Shown here: positions 8,149-18,077 of the stretch, in pieces
Layout: the number at the start of each line of letters is the position of its first letter
How positions within the stretch are numbered: the stretch's first letter is position 1
Source: Corynebacterium silvaticum
GTDB taxonomy: Bacteria > Actinomycetota > Actinomycetes > Mycobacteriales > Mycobacteriaceae
DNA: 64,000 nt
Assembly: GCF_004382825.2 (NCBI RefSeq)
Contig: NZ_SDQO02000003.1
Location: forward strand, 1-64,000
Direction of reading: 5' to 3'
Program-made: the position numbers and the translations under genes
The notes under the pieces: generated by a model
Seen by the model: the letters and a program-made list of their open reading frames with translations, nothing else
Database searches by the model: none
What the model was told of the DNA's origin: nothing

Positions 8149-9672
8149 ATGGATCTGGTTGATATTTCACGGTGGCAGTTTGGAATCACAACTGTTTACC
8201 ACTTTATTTTTGTACCACTCACAATCGGGCTAGCACCGATAGTCGCAGGCTTTCAAACTGCTTGGGTACTCACTAACAAAGACAAGTGGCTACGAGCCAC
8301 AAAATTTTTTGGCACTCTCTTCCTGGTGAACTTTGCCATGGGCGTGGTCACCGGCATTGTGCAAGAGTTCCAATTCGGAATGGCATGGAGCGAGTACTCC
8401 AGGTTTGTCGGTGACGTCTTTGGAGCACCACTCGCGCTAGAAGGCCTCGTCGCATTCTTCGTGGAGTCCACCTTCCTTGGACTGTGGATCTTTGGCTGGG
8501 GGCGTTTGCCCCGATGGGCTCACCTGGCGTCCATCTGGCTTGTTGCCATAGCCGTCAATGTTTCCGCTTACTTCATTATCGTCGCCAACTCCTTTATGCA
8601 GCACCCGGTGGGAGCTATCTTTAATCCCGATACTGGGCGAGCCGAGCTCGTCTCTCTCACCGAGTTGCTGACAAACCCCACCGCTCTTGCTGCGTGGCCT
8701 CACGCGGTAACCGGTTCGTTGCTTACCGCAGGCACCTTTGTCGCGGGAATTGCTGGTTGGTGGATGATTAAAGAAGCCCGAAGTAAGTCCGCAGAAAAGC
8801 GCGAAGAAGCAGCTTCTGTATGGCGGCCTCTCTTACGCATCGGGTCGTGGGTCACGCTCTTAAGCGCCGCAGGATTGGGTCTTACTGGAGACATTCAAGG
8901 AAAACTCATGTTTGTCCAGCAGCCAATGAAGATGGCTGCTGCAGAGTCCTTGTGCCAAACCGCCAAAGACCCCTATTTCTCAGTTTTATCCGTAGGAACC
9001 CATAACGATTGTGGAGCGGTAAAGCATCTCATTGAGTTGCCCGGCATCTTGAGTTTCCTTGCCACCAATAAGTTCAGCGGTGTGACATTGCAGGGTGTAG
9101 AACAGCTGCAGAAGCAGTACGAACAGCTCTACGGCCCTGGCAATTACACGCCTAATCTGTTTGTCACGTACTGGTCATTCCGCGCGATGATTGGGTTAAT
9201 GCTGGCGTCGATAGTGCTTGCTGTCGTGGGCCTCTGGTACACCCGACGGGGTGCAGTCCCGCGTGCTCGTTGGATGGGCATTGGCGCATTAATCGCTGTG
9301 CCTTTCCCCTTCCTTGCCAACTCAGCGGGATGGGTCTTCACCGAGATGGGTCGGCAGCCGTGGGTAGTCGCCCCCAACCCAGATGTGGCGCCTGGCTCCC
9401 CAGACAACGCAGATCGTATTCATCTCATCGTTGACTTTGGCGTGTCTAACAACCCAGTGTGGGTAGTCTTTACGTCTCTCATCGGTTTCACCCTCGTTTA
9501 TGGTGCTCTGGCCTGTGTCTGGTTCTGGTTGATGAAGAAGAAAGTTGTGGAGGGAATGCCCACCAATGTGGACTCCGCACCTCTTGTCACTCCGCACGAT
9601 GAAGACTCGTCCGTGCACGTTCTGCAGTTTGGCAAAGACAAGCCCTCAACCGACCGTGAAAGTAGGAGCTAA
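8149..9672 (+). CDS. cydA: Cytochrome bd oxidase subunit I
   Basis: CydA carries haems b558, b595 and d of the membrane quinol oxidase that reduces oxygen to water at high affinity. Length is 507 residues, the short Q-loop type. His18 in TVYHFIFVP is the usual haem ligand, the helix LALEGLVAFFVEST (about residue 95) holds the two conserved Glu, AAWPHAVTGS (about 185) the His ligand, and FTEMGRQPW (about 400) the Met ligand of b558. About nine membrane helices are visible. It is the first gene of cydABDC and starts four bases before cydB at its other end. A weak promoter (-10 TAGTAT near 8101) may lie upstream. Confidence 0.96.
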   Translation: MDLVDISRWQFGITTVYHFIFVPLTIGLAPIVAGFQTAWVLTNKDKWLRATKFFGTLFLVNFAMGVVTGIVQEFQFGMAWSEYSRFVGDVFGAPLALEGLVAFFVESTFLGLWIFGWGRLPRWAHLASIWLVAIAVNVSAYFIIVANSFMQHPVGAIFNPDTGRAELVSLTELLTNPTALAAWPHAVTGSLLTAGTFVAGIAGWWMIKEARSKSAEKREEAASVWRPLLRIGSWVTLLSAAGLGLTGDIQGKLMFVQQPMKMAAAESLCQTAKDPYFSVLSVGTHNDCGAVKHLIELPGILSFLATNKFSGVTLQGVEQLQKQYEQLYGPGNYTPNLFVTYWSFRAMIGLMLASIVLAVVGLWYTRRGAVPRARWMGIGALIAVPFPFLANSAGWVFTEMGRQPWVVAPNPDVAPGSPDNADRIHLIVDFGVSNNPVWVVFTSLIGFTLVYGALACVWFWLMKKKVVEGMPTNVDSAPLVTPHDEDSSVHVLQFGKDKPSTDRESRS

Positions 9673-9675
9673 CAG

Positions 9676-10659
9676 ATGGACCTGCACATCATTTGGTTTA
9701 TCCTCGTGGGATTCCTGTTTACCGGCTACTTCATCCTTGAGGGGTTCGACTTCGGCGTAGGCATGCTGTTGCCCTTCCTCAAGCACTGCGAACGCGATGC
9801 TGCTGTCAAAGCCATCGGCCCGGTGTGGGACGGTAACGAGGTCTGGCTGATCACCGCTGGAGGTGCGCTCTTTGCAGCGTTCCCTGAGTGGTATGCCACC
9901 ATGTTTTCAGGCTTTTACCTGCCGTTATTCCTCATCCTGATCAGTTTGATCCTGCGCGGAGTCGCATTGGAATGGCGCTCTAAAGCTGACACTGCTGCCT
10001 GGCGCCACTGGTGCGACCGTGGCATCGGCATTGGAAGCTGGGTCCCAGCATTATTGTGGGGCGTTGCTTTTGCCAACATCGTGCGTGGTGTCGCAGTAGA
10101 TGCCAACCGACAGATAGATTCCGGGCTACACGGTTTATTGGCGCTTTTGAATCCCTTTGCGCTGCTAGGAGGTGTTGCATTTGTTGCGGTATTCCTCCTC
10201 CATGGGGCCACGTTCTTGGCTCTAAAAACAGACATCCAGCCGGTTCACCGTGCTGCACGCATAATGATTGGGCCAACTATTGCCGTTGGTGCCGCCTTTG
10301 CCTTGTGGACGCAACTTTCCTTTGGCAAAACCTGGACGTGGGCAGTGGTCGCGGTCATTGTTGCGGCGTGCGCGGCTGTGGTGGCGTCGTTAAGCTTCCG
10401 ACGTGCCGGCTGGGCCTTTAGCGCAACGGCTGTTCTCATTTGCGCGGTCTCCGTGTTGCTTTTTGGCTCGCTGTTCCCATCTTTGCTTCCGACTACTCTC
10501 ACCGATGGCGTTGGGCTCGACATTTACAACGCCGCAAGCTCTGCCTACACGCTCAAGGTCATGACCTGGGCTGCGGTTCTTATTACCCCGTTGGTTTTGC
10601 TCTACCAAGGATGGACCTACTGGGTATTCCGCGCCAGAGTCATCGTCCATCGCGATTAG
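9676..10659 (+). CDS. cydB: Cytochrome bd oxidase subunit II
   Basis: CydB is the second membrane subunit of cytochrome bd oxidase. The 327-residue protein shows the family's N-terminal motif GYFILEGFDFGVGMLLPF (about residues 15-32), the WDGNEVWLI segment near 50, and eight or so hydrophobic helices. It follows cydA after 3 bp and is followed by cydD with a gap of at most 9 bp, so all four genes should be on one transcript. Its partner CydA and the assembly exporter CydDC are adjacent. Confidence 0.95.
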   Translation: MDLHIIWFILVGFLFTGYFILEGFDFGVGMLLPFLKHCERDAAVKAIGPVWDGNEVWLITAGGALFAAFPEWYATMFSGFYLPLFLILISLILRGVALEWRSKADTAAWRHWCDRGIGIGSWVPALLWGVAFANIVRGVAVDANRQIDSGLHGLLALLNPFALLGGVAFVAVFLLHGATFLALKTDIQPVHRAARIMIGPTIAVGAAFALWTQLSFGKTWTWAVVAVIVAACAAVVASLSFRRAGWAFSATAVLICAVSVLLFGSLFPSLLPTTLTDGVGLDIYNAASSAYTLKVMTWAAVLITPLVLLYQGWTYWVFRARVIVHRD

Positions 10660-10668
10660 GTGCGCTCT

Positions 10669-12237
10669 ATGAATGGGCCGATCAATATCGACCTCGTACG
10701 TAGTACTCCTGCCACACAAAAGTTCCTCATCGGTGCTGGCGTGGCAGAAGGGGTGCGTAGTTGCCTGGTGATTGCGAGGGGCTTCCTCATCGGAACCCTT
10801 GTGGCACGCGTGATTACTACTTTTAGTAACCAGACCATCCCGGATATTTCTTCCTGGTATTGGATAAGCACGCTGATAGTCATGGTTGCGCTCGCACTAG
10901 TAACAGGTGCAGCGCGCCACTGGGCGCACGTCAGCTGCGGCAACGCAATAGACCAATTAAGATCTCAGGCACTTGACGCTTTGCGACGCAAAGACCCCCG
11001 TGAGGTGCAAGAAGAATCTGCGCACTGGCGCACTCTCTTAGGTGAGGGACTTGGCGGCTTGCGCGGATACTTCAGCGATTACCTTCCGGCGCTGCTCGCA
11101 ATGTGCATCGCTACCCCCTCCGCGATCCTCGTCATTAGTCTGCTCGACCTTCCTTCGGGGATTCTCGCAGCAGTCACGATTCCACTCATACCCCTTTTTA
11201 TGGTGCTCATCGGTACGCTCACCCGCACCGCTACCCAGCGTCGTCTGCAGGAGACCGGGATTCTCAACGGACAGCTCGTGGATTTATTATCCGGGACACT
11301 TACCCTTAAAGCATTGGGAAACACTGCAGGTCCAGCGGAAGAAATACGGCGCAGCGGCACCCGCCATGCTCGCACCACGATGTCTGTTCTCCGGCTAGCC
11401 TTCCTCTCTTCCTTTGCTCTGGAATTTATTGCCACGCTCTCTGTCGCGCTAGTAGCAGTGGGCATCGGGCTGCGTTTGGTGCACGGAGAAATATCCTTGG
11501 AAGCGGGGCTGATCATCCTTATTGTGGTACCTGAGGTCTATGCACCCTTGCGCAGGGTAGGTGCTGCTTTCCATGCCTCAGCTGACGGGCTCACGGCAGC
11601 AAACCAGGTGTTTCAGCTGATCAAAGACGCTCCCCCGTCGCATGTATCGCCGACGCATGAACCCGCTGGGGAACTGTGTGTCCGAGGACTCAGCGTGGCA
11701 GGCCGCGACGGCATCTTGCCCCACAACCTCAGCTTTAACGCACCTCGTGGACGCATCACCGTCTTATTGGGTGGCAACGGTTCCGGTAAGTCCACAACAT
11801 TTCTTGCTGTTCTCGGCGTTCTTCCTTACACCGGGACTATCACGGCCCCGCCATTAGAATCCATTTCTTATCTCGCCGCTCAGCCCTATTTTCTGGAGGG
11901 AACGGTGGATGAGAACCTCCATGTGTTTGGCCAGTGCGATCCCGCCGCCGTAGAGGCATATATGGCACAACTTGATGTACAACTGCCGCCTGAACGTCAG
12001 ATGAGCCCTGGCACGGGTGTTTCCACCGGGCAGGCACAGCGGCTGGCTCTCACCCGCTCGCTCGCCCAGCCCGCTAGCCTCTATCTTCTCGACGAACCCA
12101 GTGCTCATCTCAGCCCAGAGCTGATTGCACCGTTGATTGACGCCATTCAACAACGCGCAGCAGCTGGCGCTGCTGTAGTGATAGCCACGCACGATGATCG
12201 GCTCCTCACAGCTGCCCACCAGGTGGTGGAACTATGA
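10669..12237 (+). CDS. cydD: ABC exporter for cytochrome bd assembly, CydD
   Basis: CydD is half of the heterodimeric ABC exporter that moves glutathione- or cysteine-type thiols out of the cytoplasm and is needed to mature cytochrome bd. In corynebacteria the thiol may differ (inference). About six membrane helices fill residues 20-300. The nucleotide-binding domain has Walker A GGNGSGKST (about 370), an unusual signature STGQAQRLAL, and Walker B LYLLDEPSAH. I prefer the ATG at 10669, with AGGTG six bases upstream; a GTG at 10660 directly after the cydB stop is possible and would add three residues. The 3' end overlaps cydC by four bases (ATGA), so translation is probably coupled. Confidence 0.93.
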   Translation: MNGPINIDLVRSTPATQKFLIGAGVAEGVRSCLVIARGFLIGTLVARVITTFSNQTIPDISSWYWISTLIVMVALALVTGAARHWAHVSCGNAIDQLRSQALDALRRKDPREVQEESAHWRTLLGEGLGGLRGYFSDYLPALLAMCIATPSAILVISLLDLPSGILAAVTIPLIPLFMVLIGTLTRTATQRRLQETGILNGQLVDLLSGTLTLKALGNTAGPAEEIRRSGTRHARTTMSVLRLAFLSSFALEFIATLSVALVAVGIGLRLVHGEISLEAGLIILIVVPEVYAPLRRVGAAFHASADGLTAANQVFQLIKDAPPSHVSPTHEPAGELCVRGLSVAGRDGILPHNLSFNAPRGRITVLLGGNGSGKSTTFLAVLGVLPYTGTITAPPLESISYLAAQPYFLEGTVDENLHVFGQCDPAAVEAYMAQLDVQLPPERQMSPGTGVSTGQAQRLALTRSLAQPASLYLLDEPSAHLSPELIAPLIDAIQQRAAAGAAVVIATHDDRLLTAAHQVVEL

Positions 12238-13817
12238 ATGATACGAGAAAATTTCTGCGCCAAAGCGGGGTGCGCAACCGTGACCTGGCCGGCGCTATCG
12301 CCGCCGCAAGCGTCACTCTTATAAGCGCGCTTGGGTTGTCTGTTTTGTCCGGTTGGCTTATCACGCGGGCGTGGCAGATGCCTCCGATCTTGGACTTAGC
12401 CATCGCCATCACTGCGGTCAGGGCCCTGGGTATTTCCCGGGCTGTGTTCAGATATATTGACCGCCTGATCTCACACCGGCTGGCACTACGCGCACTGAGA
12501 AACCTCCGCAGCACTGTCTTCCAGAGTATCGCTGAGACAACAACGCCTCACCCCGATGCTCTTCTCACACAAGGCGATCAGCTCACCCGTCTTTCCAAGG
12601 ACACCGAGCGGGTGACTGACCTCATCGTCCGCTCGCTCGTTCCGGCTGGTACAGCACTGGTGGTGTCCATTATCGCGGTAGCCTTTGCCGCCCTTTTACT
12701 ACCCACGGCGGATTTAGTGCTGCTCGCTGGTTTTTGCGTTACGGGTGTGTTCATTCCGTGGCTTTCCCGGCGCGCGTCCGACAAGCGGTTGCAGCGCGCT
12801 GCCGTTGAGTCGGAGGACGCGTGGGAGCAGCAGTTGCAGGGGGTGCTCTCTCATCGCGTAGAGTTCCACGCCGCAGGCATCGCACAGCAACGCGCAGAGT
12901 CGGCGGCCACTGCTTCTCGACGCGCCTCCCACGACCAGATCCGTGCAACCCGAAACGAGTCTGTTCAGGCATTCTTGCTGTCGTTATCCTGCGACCTCAC
13001 CGTTCTTGGGATAGCGTGGCTGGGGGTCCAGCATTATGGTGGTTCACCGATGTGGTTGGGGATGCTGGTTATCTTGTCTTTAGCCGCCTTTGAATCCCAT
13101 GCCGAGCTGGCAAAAGCATCTGTCTATGCAGATGTCGTGTCCACTGCGTCGCAAGCACTAGCCGAGGTAACCGGCGAGGCGTTACCGCGTCACCCAGCCA
13201 CACAGCTTCCCCACGATACGACGCTCACCGTTTCCCATCTGCAGTGCCTGCATACAGACAAAACGTGGAACTTCACGCTCGCACCCAACGAGCGGCTCCT
13301 CATTACCGGGCCTAGCGGACTCGGAAAAACCACGCTGCTCTATACCCTGGCTGGTTTGTTGGAGCCTCGTGCCGGTAGCGCGTCGATAGGCGGCGATACT
13401 ACCGCCGAGGCCAAGAGAGCGCTTATCCGTATGCATCCCGAAAACGAGTGGCTCTTTTCCACCACTATCCGAGAAAACATCCGCGTTGCCAACCCTGATG
13501 CCTCCGATGATCTCATCGACGCCACGCTCAGGGATTTGGGCCTAGGCCAGTGGCTGGATGCAAACCAGGGACTCGATACGGTGCTTCTCGACGGCGCCAG
13601 CTCGCTCTCCAGCGGTCAGCGCCGGCGATTATTGCTGGCCCGAGCCTTGTGCTCTACTGCGCCAATTGTGCTTCTCGACGAACCCACCGCCCATATCTCC
13701 CACGCCGACGCCTCTCGTATCCTCTATACCCTGCTTCATCAGCAGTTACCCGGCGCGTTGCCCCACCGCAGCCTCATAATCGTCAGCCACGAACAGGGAA
13801 AACCCGTCCGCGGATAG
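12234..13817 (+). CDS. cydC: ABC exporter for cytochrome bd assembly, CydC
   Basis: CydC is the partner of CydD. The 527-residue protein has an N-terminal six-helix transmembrane domain and a C-terminal ATPase domain with Walker A GPSGLGKTT (about 361), signature LSSGQRRRLLLARAL and Walker B IVLLDEPTAH. It starts inside the last codons of cydD. A short GACGCG/CGCGTC repeat at about 13825-13847 may end the operon before the convergent CoA-transferase gene. The local gene order cydABDC is the same as in C. glutamicum as I remember it. Confidence 0.93.
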   Translation: MNDTRKFLRQSGVRNRDLAGAIAAASVTLISALGLSVLSGWLITRAWQMPPILDLAIAITAVRALGISRAVFRYIDRLISHRLALRALRNLRSTVFQSIAETTTPHPDALLTQGDQLTRLSKDTERVTDLIVRSLVPAGTALVVSIIAVAFAALLLPTADLVLLAGFCVTGVFIPWLSRRASDKRLQRAAVESEDAWEQQLQGVLSHRVEFHAAGIAQQRAESAATASRRASHDQIRATRNESVQAFLLSLSCDLTVLGIAWLGVQHYGGSPMWLGMLVILSLAAFESHAELAKASVYADVVSTASQALAEVTGEALPRHPATQLPHDTTLTVSHLQCLHTDKTWNFTLAPNERLLITGPSGLGKTTLLYTLAGLLEPRAGSASIGGDTTAEAKRALIRMHPENEWLFSTTIRENIRVANPDASDDLIDATLRDLGLGQWLDANQGLDTVLLDGASSLSSGQRRRLLLARALCSTAPIVLLDEPTAHISHADASRILYTLLHQQLPGALPHRSLIIVSHEQGKPVRG

Positions 13818-13872
13818 CAAAAGACGCGCCCGTGGTGGACGCGTCCTGTGCTGATGACGAATATGTGTGTGT

Positions 13873-15378
13873 TTACTTAGCCATTGTTCCGGTCTCGTTC
13901 ATGCGCTGATGGAACGAGAATGCCTGGGTGAGATCATGCGGGGTCTGCATGAAAGGCGTTGCCTTCTTTGCTGCCTCGAAGTACTCCTCCAGCAAGGGGC
14001 GGTAATCCGGGTGCGCAACGGAGATGGCCTTCTGGACGCGCTCGCGTGGTGCAAGTCCACGCAAGTCTGCGACACCGTACTCGGTGATAAGAACCATCAC
14101 GTCGTGCTCCGTGTGGTCAGTGTGAGATGCGAAAGGAACGATAGCGGAGATAGCGCCGTCCTTAGCCACCGATGGGGAGATGAACGTGGAGATCAAAGCG
14201 TTACGGGTGAAGTCTCCGGAACCGCCGATGCCGTTCATCATGCGCACACCATTGACGTGCGTTGAGTTCACGTTGCCGTAAATGTCAGCCTCGATCATGC
14301 CGTTGGAAGCGATCAGTCCGGTACGACGGATCACCTCAGGGTGGTTGGAGATCTGCTGCGGGCGAAGAACGATGTGCTTGCGGTAGAACTCCGCATTCTC
14401 ATTCATCTTGTCCGCATACTCCGGAGACAGCGAGAACGAGGTGGCAGAGGCAACGGTCATCTTGCCAGCGTCGATCAGGTCGACCATTCCGTCTTGGATG
14501 ACCTCGGTGTAAGCCTGGATGTTTTCAAACTTAGAGTCCAGCAGGCCTGCCATCACGGCATTGGGGACGTTGCCCACGCCGGACTGCATGATGTAGCGGT
14601 CATAATCGAGGCGACCAGCTTTCACTTCGCCTTCGAGGAAGCCCAGGAAGTTCGAGGCGATCTCACGGGAGATGTCGTCGAGAGGCTTGAAAGGAGCGTT
14701 GCGGTCAGGGGCGTCAGTCTCGATAACTGCGACTACCTTATTGGGGTCGATAGAAATCGAGGTATCGCCGATACGGTCACCGGTGTTCTTGATGGGGATT
14801 GCAATGCGGTTCGGGGTGCGTGGCATTCTCCAAATGTCGTGCATTCCCTCAAGGTGCTCGGACTGCCAGGAGTTAACCTCGATGATGATCTTTTCTGTGG
14901 CATCGAGGTATTCCACAGAGTTGCCGACGGAGGAAGAAGGCACGATCGAGCCATCTTCCTTGATGCGGACAGCCTCAACGATGGCCACGTTGAGCTGGCC
15001 AAAGAAGCCCTCCGCAACCATTGCGCCCGAATGCGATAGGTGAATATCGGAGTACAGCATGTCCCCTGAGTTAATAGCCTTACGCATGTTGGGGTCTGAC
15101 TGATATGGCATTCGGAAACGCAAAGCGCCGGCTTCTGCCAGTACGCCATCGCAGTCCGGTGCAGTGGAAGCGCCGGTGAAGAGGTCAATGGTGTAGCTTT
15201 CCCCCTTAGCATGTGCTTCCTTTGCACGTTCGGCGATCGCAGCAGGCATAACCTTTGGGTAGCCGGCACCGGTAAAGCCCGAGACACCGACTTTATCGCC
15301 GTTGTCTACGAACTGAGCGGCCTCTTGTGCCGACATAATTTTGCCCCGCAACTGTGCGTTAGCAATGCGATCAGACAT
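13873..15378 (-). CDS. actA: Succinyl-CoA:acetate CoA-transferase (acetyl-CoA hydrolase/transferase family)
   Basis: This family moves CoA between acetyl-CoA/acetate and other acyl-CoAs. In C. glutamicum the corresponding gene (cat/actA) is a succinyl-CoA:acetate CoA-transferase involved in acetate use and formation. The 501-residue protein has the GVSGFTGAGYPK motif (about 31-42), a SVGNSVEYL segment, and the helix AYTEVIQDGMVDL (about 295) with the likely catalytic Glu. The C-terminal GIGGSGDFTRNA motif binds CoA. A strong GAGGAGGAAT site precedes the ATG. RamA, encoded in this window, is a plausible regulator (inference). Converges with cydC. Confidence 0.92.
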   Translation of the reverse strand: MSDRIANAQLRGKIMSAQEAAQFVDNGDKVGVSGFTGAGYPKVMPAAIAERAKEAHAKGESYTIDLFTGASTAPDCDGVLAEAGALRFRMPYQSDPNMRKAINSGDMLYSDIHLSHSGAMVAEGFFGQLNVAIVEAVRIKEDGSIVPSSSVGNSVEYLDATEKIIIEVNSWQSEHLEGMHDIWRMPRTPNRIAIPIKNTGDRIGDTSISIDPNKVVAVIETDAPDRNAPFKPLDDISREIASNFLGFLEGEVKAGRLDYDRYIMQSGVGNVPNAVMAGLLDSKFENIQAYTEVIQDGMVDLIDAGKMTVASATSFSLSPEYADKMNENAEFYRKHIVLRPQQISNHPEVIRRTGLIASNGMIEADIYGNVNSTHVNGVRMMNGIGGSGDFTRNALISTFISPSVAKDGAISAIVPFASHTDHTEHDVMVLITEYGVADLRGLAPRERVQKAISVAHPDYRPLLEEYFEAAKKATPFMQTPHDLTQAFSFHQRMNETGTMAK

Positions 15379-16043
15379 TTATTCCTCCTCAAAGAAACCT
15401 GCTGGTGGGTTCTTACCCATCCGCAGAAGGCTCGGACATTACGTGCTTTCCACCCGTCGAGTAATAGCGACCGGCATCACAGCCATTCAGTTATGGGCAC
15501 CACAATAGTCCAATAATGCGAGCACTGTTGCTTAGTTCACTATTTCACCCATAATTCCCCCACAGAGCCGAAACTCAGCAAGAATTCAGGAAAAGTAAAG
15601 CATCAGTAAATACGCTTTCCCCGCTTTCATCTGCCACTGAACAGGTTCCCGGGAAGTTCATCATGGTTGACATAAAGAAAGACAATCAGAGGTACTTTCA
15701 TTCAGAGTACTTGCACGAGAGACACAATTCATAAAATCGATTGTGCGATTGATTACACAGTTCAGAGGTGTGAAGCACTTTTTAAGCCCCGTTCCACCGA
15801 GACCGCCGATAAGCCTTGCACCATCCCCCCCAGCCTTGCCCCAAACCGTCATTAGACGCGCCAATCACATGCGGCGGCAACGCCACAGGGACACCCCTTA
15901 ATAAGAGCCATCCCCCATACTGTGAATAGGTTGCATACAGCACCCCATACAACTACACCCGAAGTGAACAAGTATGGCCACAAAACACAGGATAACGGAC
16001 TTCTTCTAGCGAATATTTGAGAGCAGGGCTCCCTTAAGGAACA
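15379..16043. other. 665-bp intergenic region between actA and dusB
   Basis: This gap between divergent genes has no convincing ORF; a 67-codon open frame at 15661-15864 lacks a ribosome site and family-like features. CCCCC/GGGG stretches that could bind RamA occur near 15557, but the motif is too degenerate to count. An AAGGAAC ribosome site for dusB is at the right edge. Confidence 0.5.
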
Positions 16044-17198
16044 ATGACACGGGTGACTTTGAAGATTGGTGCGCTCAGCCTAGACTCCGCCGTGGCCCTT
16101 GCCCCGATGGCAGGTGTAACAAACGTAGCTTTCCGCACCCTTTGCAGAGAGCAAGAACTCGAAAGAACCGGAACAGTCTCCGGGCTCTACATCTGCGAGA
16201 TGATTACCGCCCGCGCGCTGGTACACCGCAACGAGAAGACTCTTCACATGACCACTTTTGGGCCCCACGAAGATGTTCGATCGCTTCAGCTGTACACCGT
16301 TGACCCTGAGTACACCTTCAAAGCAGCAAAGATGATCGCTGACGAAGGCATCGCAGATCATATAGACATGAACTTTGGTTGCCCAGTTCCCAAGGTGACC
16401 AAACGCGGTGGCGGCTCCGCTCTGCCGTATAAGCGCCGTCTTTTTGGCAATATCGTCGCAGCCGCAGTCAAAGGCGTGGAAGGCACTAACATCCCCGTAA
16501 CGGTCAAGTTCCGCATGGGCATCGACCAAGATCACCTGACCCATCTTGACGCAGGAAGGATCGCCGCAGAAGAGGGCGCTGCAGCCGTCACTCTCCATGC
16601 TCGCACCGCCGCCGAGAGATATTCCGGAGATGCCCACTGGGACGAAATAGGAAAGCTCAAAGAACATCTCGCCCGCACCAATGTCCCGGTGCTGGGCAAT
16701 GGCGACATCTTCAAGCCCACAGATGCCGTCGATATGATCAAAGCCTCTGGCTGCGACGGCGTGGTAGTGGGCAGGGGCTGCTTGGGCAGGCCGTGGCTCT
16801 TTGCCGGACTATCGGCTGTCATGCGTGGCGAGGACATCCCTCCGGAGCCCACCCTGGGAGAAGTTACTCGCATCATCTATCGCCACGCAGAACTCCTCGT
16901 CGAGCATGAAGGCGAAACCAAGGGCTGCCGCGATATGCGCAAGCACATGGGCTGGTATCTCCGCGGATTCCCCGTGGGAGGAGAATTCCGAGGAGCGCTG
17001 TCCCGCATTAGCACGCTCGCTGAGCTCAAAGAGGCCTTGGCACCGTGGGCAGATTCCGAGGCTTTGGCAGAAGACTCAGATAGCGCACGTGGCAGGCAGG
17101 GTTCACCGGCTAAGGTATCGCTTCCCGACGGCTGGCTTGATGATCCGCAGGACGCTACTGTGCCGGAAGGAGCTGACATCATGCACTCGGGGGGATAG
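16044..17198 (+). CDS. dusB: tRNA-dihydrouridine synthase B family
   Basis: Dus enzymes reduce specific uridines in the tRNA D-loop using FMN and NADPH. The TIM-barrel domain begins with LAPMAGVTN (about residues 19-27). The catalytic Cys is in MNFGCPVPKV (about 113), the phosphate-binding segments VKFRMGID and GNGDI follow, and VVGRGCLGRPW lies near 240. At 384 residues it is slightly longer than E. coli DusB because of a polar C-terminal tail (about 345-384) of low complexity. It is followed 47 bp later by phoU in the same direction. Confidence 0.93.
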   Translation: MTRVTLKIGALSLDSAVALAPMAGVTNVAFRTLCREQELERTGTVSGLYICEMITARALVHRNEKTLHMTTFGPHEDVRSLQLYTVDPEYTFKAAKMIADEGIADHIDMNFGCPVPKVTKRGGGSALPYKRRLFGNIVAAAVKGVEGTNIPVTVKFRMGIDQDHLTHLDAGRIAAEEGAAAVTLHARTAAERYSGDAHWDEIGKLKEHLARTNVPVLGNGDIFKPTDAVDMIKASGCDGVVVGRGCLGRPWLFAGLSAVMRGEDIPPEPTLGEVTRIIYRHAELLVEHEGETKGCRDMRKHMGWYLRGFPVGGEFRGALSRISTLAELKEALAPWADSEALAEDSDSARGRQGSPAKVSLPDGWLDDPQDATVPEGADIMHSGG

Positions 17199-17245
17199 GC
17201 GCTTCATACCCTGCCGCGCTAGCGTTTTAGGGTTATAGTTTCCCC

Positions 17246-17998
17246 ATGCGGACAGCCTACAGAGAACATCTTGATGCCTTTTCTCATGACCTCATCGTCA
17301 TGTGCGACACGGTGACAAAGATCCTTCGTAATGCCTCCAAAGGACTGATGGAACAATCGCTGCAAGCGACTCAAGCCGCGCTATCGCTTTCCGACGAGAT
17401 GGAGGAAATCAAAACTCGTTCGAGCAAGCGCGCTGTTCAGCTCTTGGCCCTTGAGGCTCCCGTTGCCCGCGATCTCAGGCAAATCGTCTCCTCCATCTAC
17501 ATTGTGGAAGACCTGGATCGTATGGCCAAGCTCGCGATGCACATCGCAAGCATCGCGCGGCGTCGTTATCCCGAGTCGGCTATACCTGAACCCATTACGG
17601 GTTACTTCCAAGAGATGTGCCGGCTTAGCCTGGAAATGTCGGAAAAAATCCGCAGTGTCCTCATCGATCCCGATGCAGACGTAGCGCTCGTACTCTCCGC
17701 GGAGGACGATGCCGTGGACGATCTACACGACCATCTCATGGGTGTGCTCACTAAACGCGACTGGCCACACAGCACCCGCGAGGCAGTGGACGTCACTCTG
17801 CTCGCACGCTACTTTGAGCGCTTTGCCGACCACACGGTCAACGTCGCAGCCCAAATCGTCTACCTCACATCAGGCCTCATGCCAGAGGAATACCAGAAAA
17901 AGCGTAACGACGGCTACGCGCAGGACGAGCTAGAACGACGCTTCTCCGAGTTAGAAAAGCAGTTCAGCAACTTCGACTGGCCTAAGCCCAAGGAATAG
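17246..17998 (+). CDS. phoU: Phosphate transport system regulator PhoU
   Basis: PhoU is a cytoplasmic helical-bundle protein that links the Pst importer to the phosphate two-component system and restrains phosphate uptake. The 250-residue product has two tandem PhoU repeats, each with the acidic metal-cluster pattern (for example YIVEDLDRMAKLAMHIA near 88-104, and ARYFERFADHTVNVAAQI near 192). Its neighbour on the other strand is the pstSCAB operon, and a PhoRS-type two-component system is encoded at 48.7-51 kb. A strong terminator follows. Confidence 0.92.
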   Translation: MRTAYREHLDAFSHDLIVMCDTVTKILRNASKGLMEQSLQATQAALSLSDEMEEIKTRSSKRAVQLLALEAPVARDLRQIVSSIYIVEDLDRMAKLAMHIASIARRRYPESAIPEPITGYFQEMCRLSLEMSEKIRSVLIDPDADVALVLSAEDDAVDDLHDHLMGVLTKRDWPHSTREAVDVTLLARYFERFADHTVNVAAQIVYLTSGLMPEEYQKKRNDGYAQDELERRFSELEKQFSNFDWPKPKE

Positions 17999-18013
17999 CG
18001 GTTATACCGCATG

Positions 18014-18057
18014 AAAAAGCTTCCCAACTCGCGACCAAAGGGGTTGGGAAGCTTTTT
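18014..18057 (+). terminator. Terminator of phoU
   Basis: A long stem pairs AAAAAGCTTCCCAAC (18014-18028) with GTTGGGAAGCTTTTT (18043-18057), closing a 14-nt loop, with T-runs on both strands. It probably serves the convergent small gene as well. Confidence 0.88.
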
Positions 18058-18077
18058 ATCTGCGTCTCTCCGTGCGA

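Noticed and set aside
14341..15039. A 232-codon open frame antisense to actA
   Set aside because: Overlaps a well-supported gene over its full length; no ribosome site.
15661..15864. A 67-codon open frame in the actA-dusB gap
   Set aside because: No ribosome site, odd composition and no family features.
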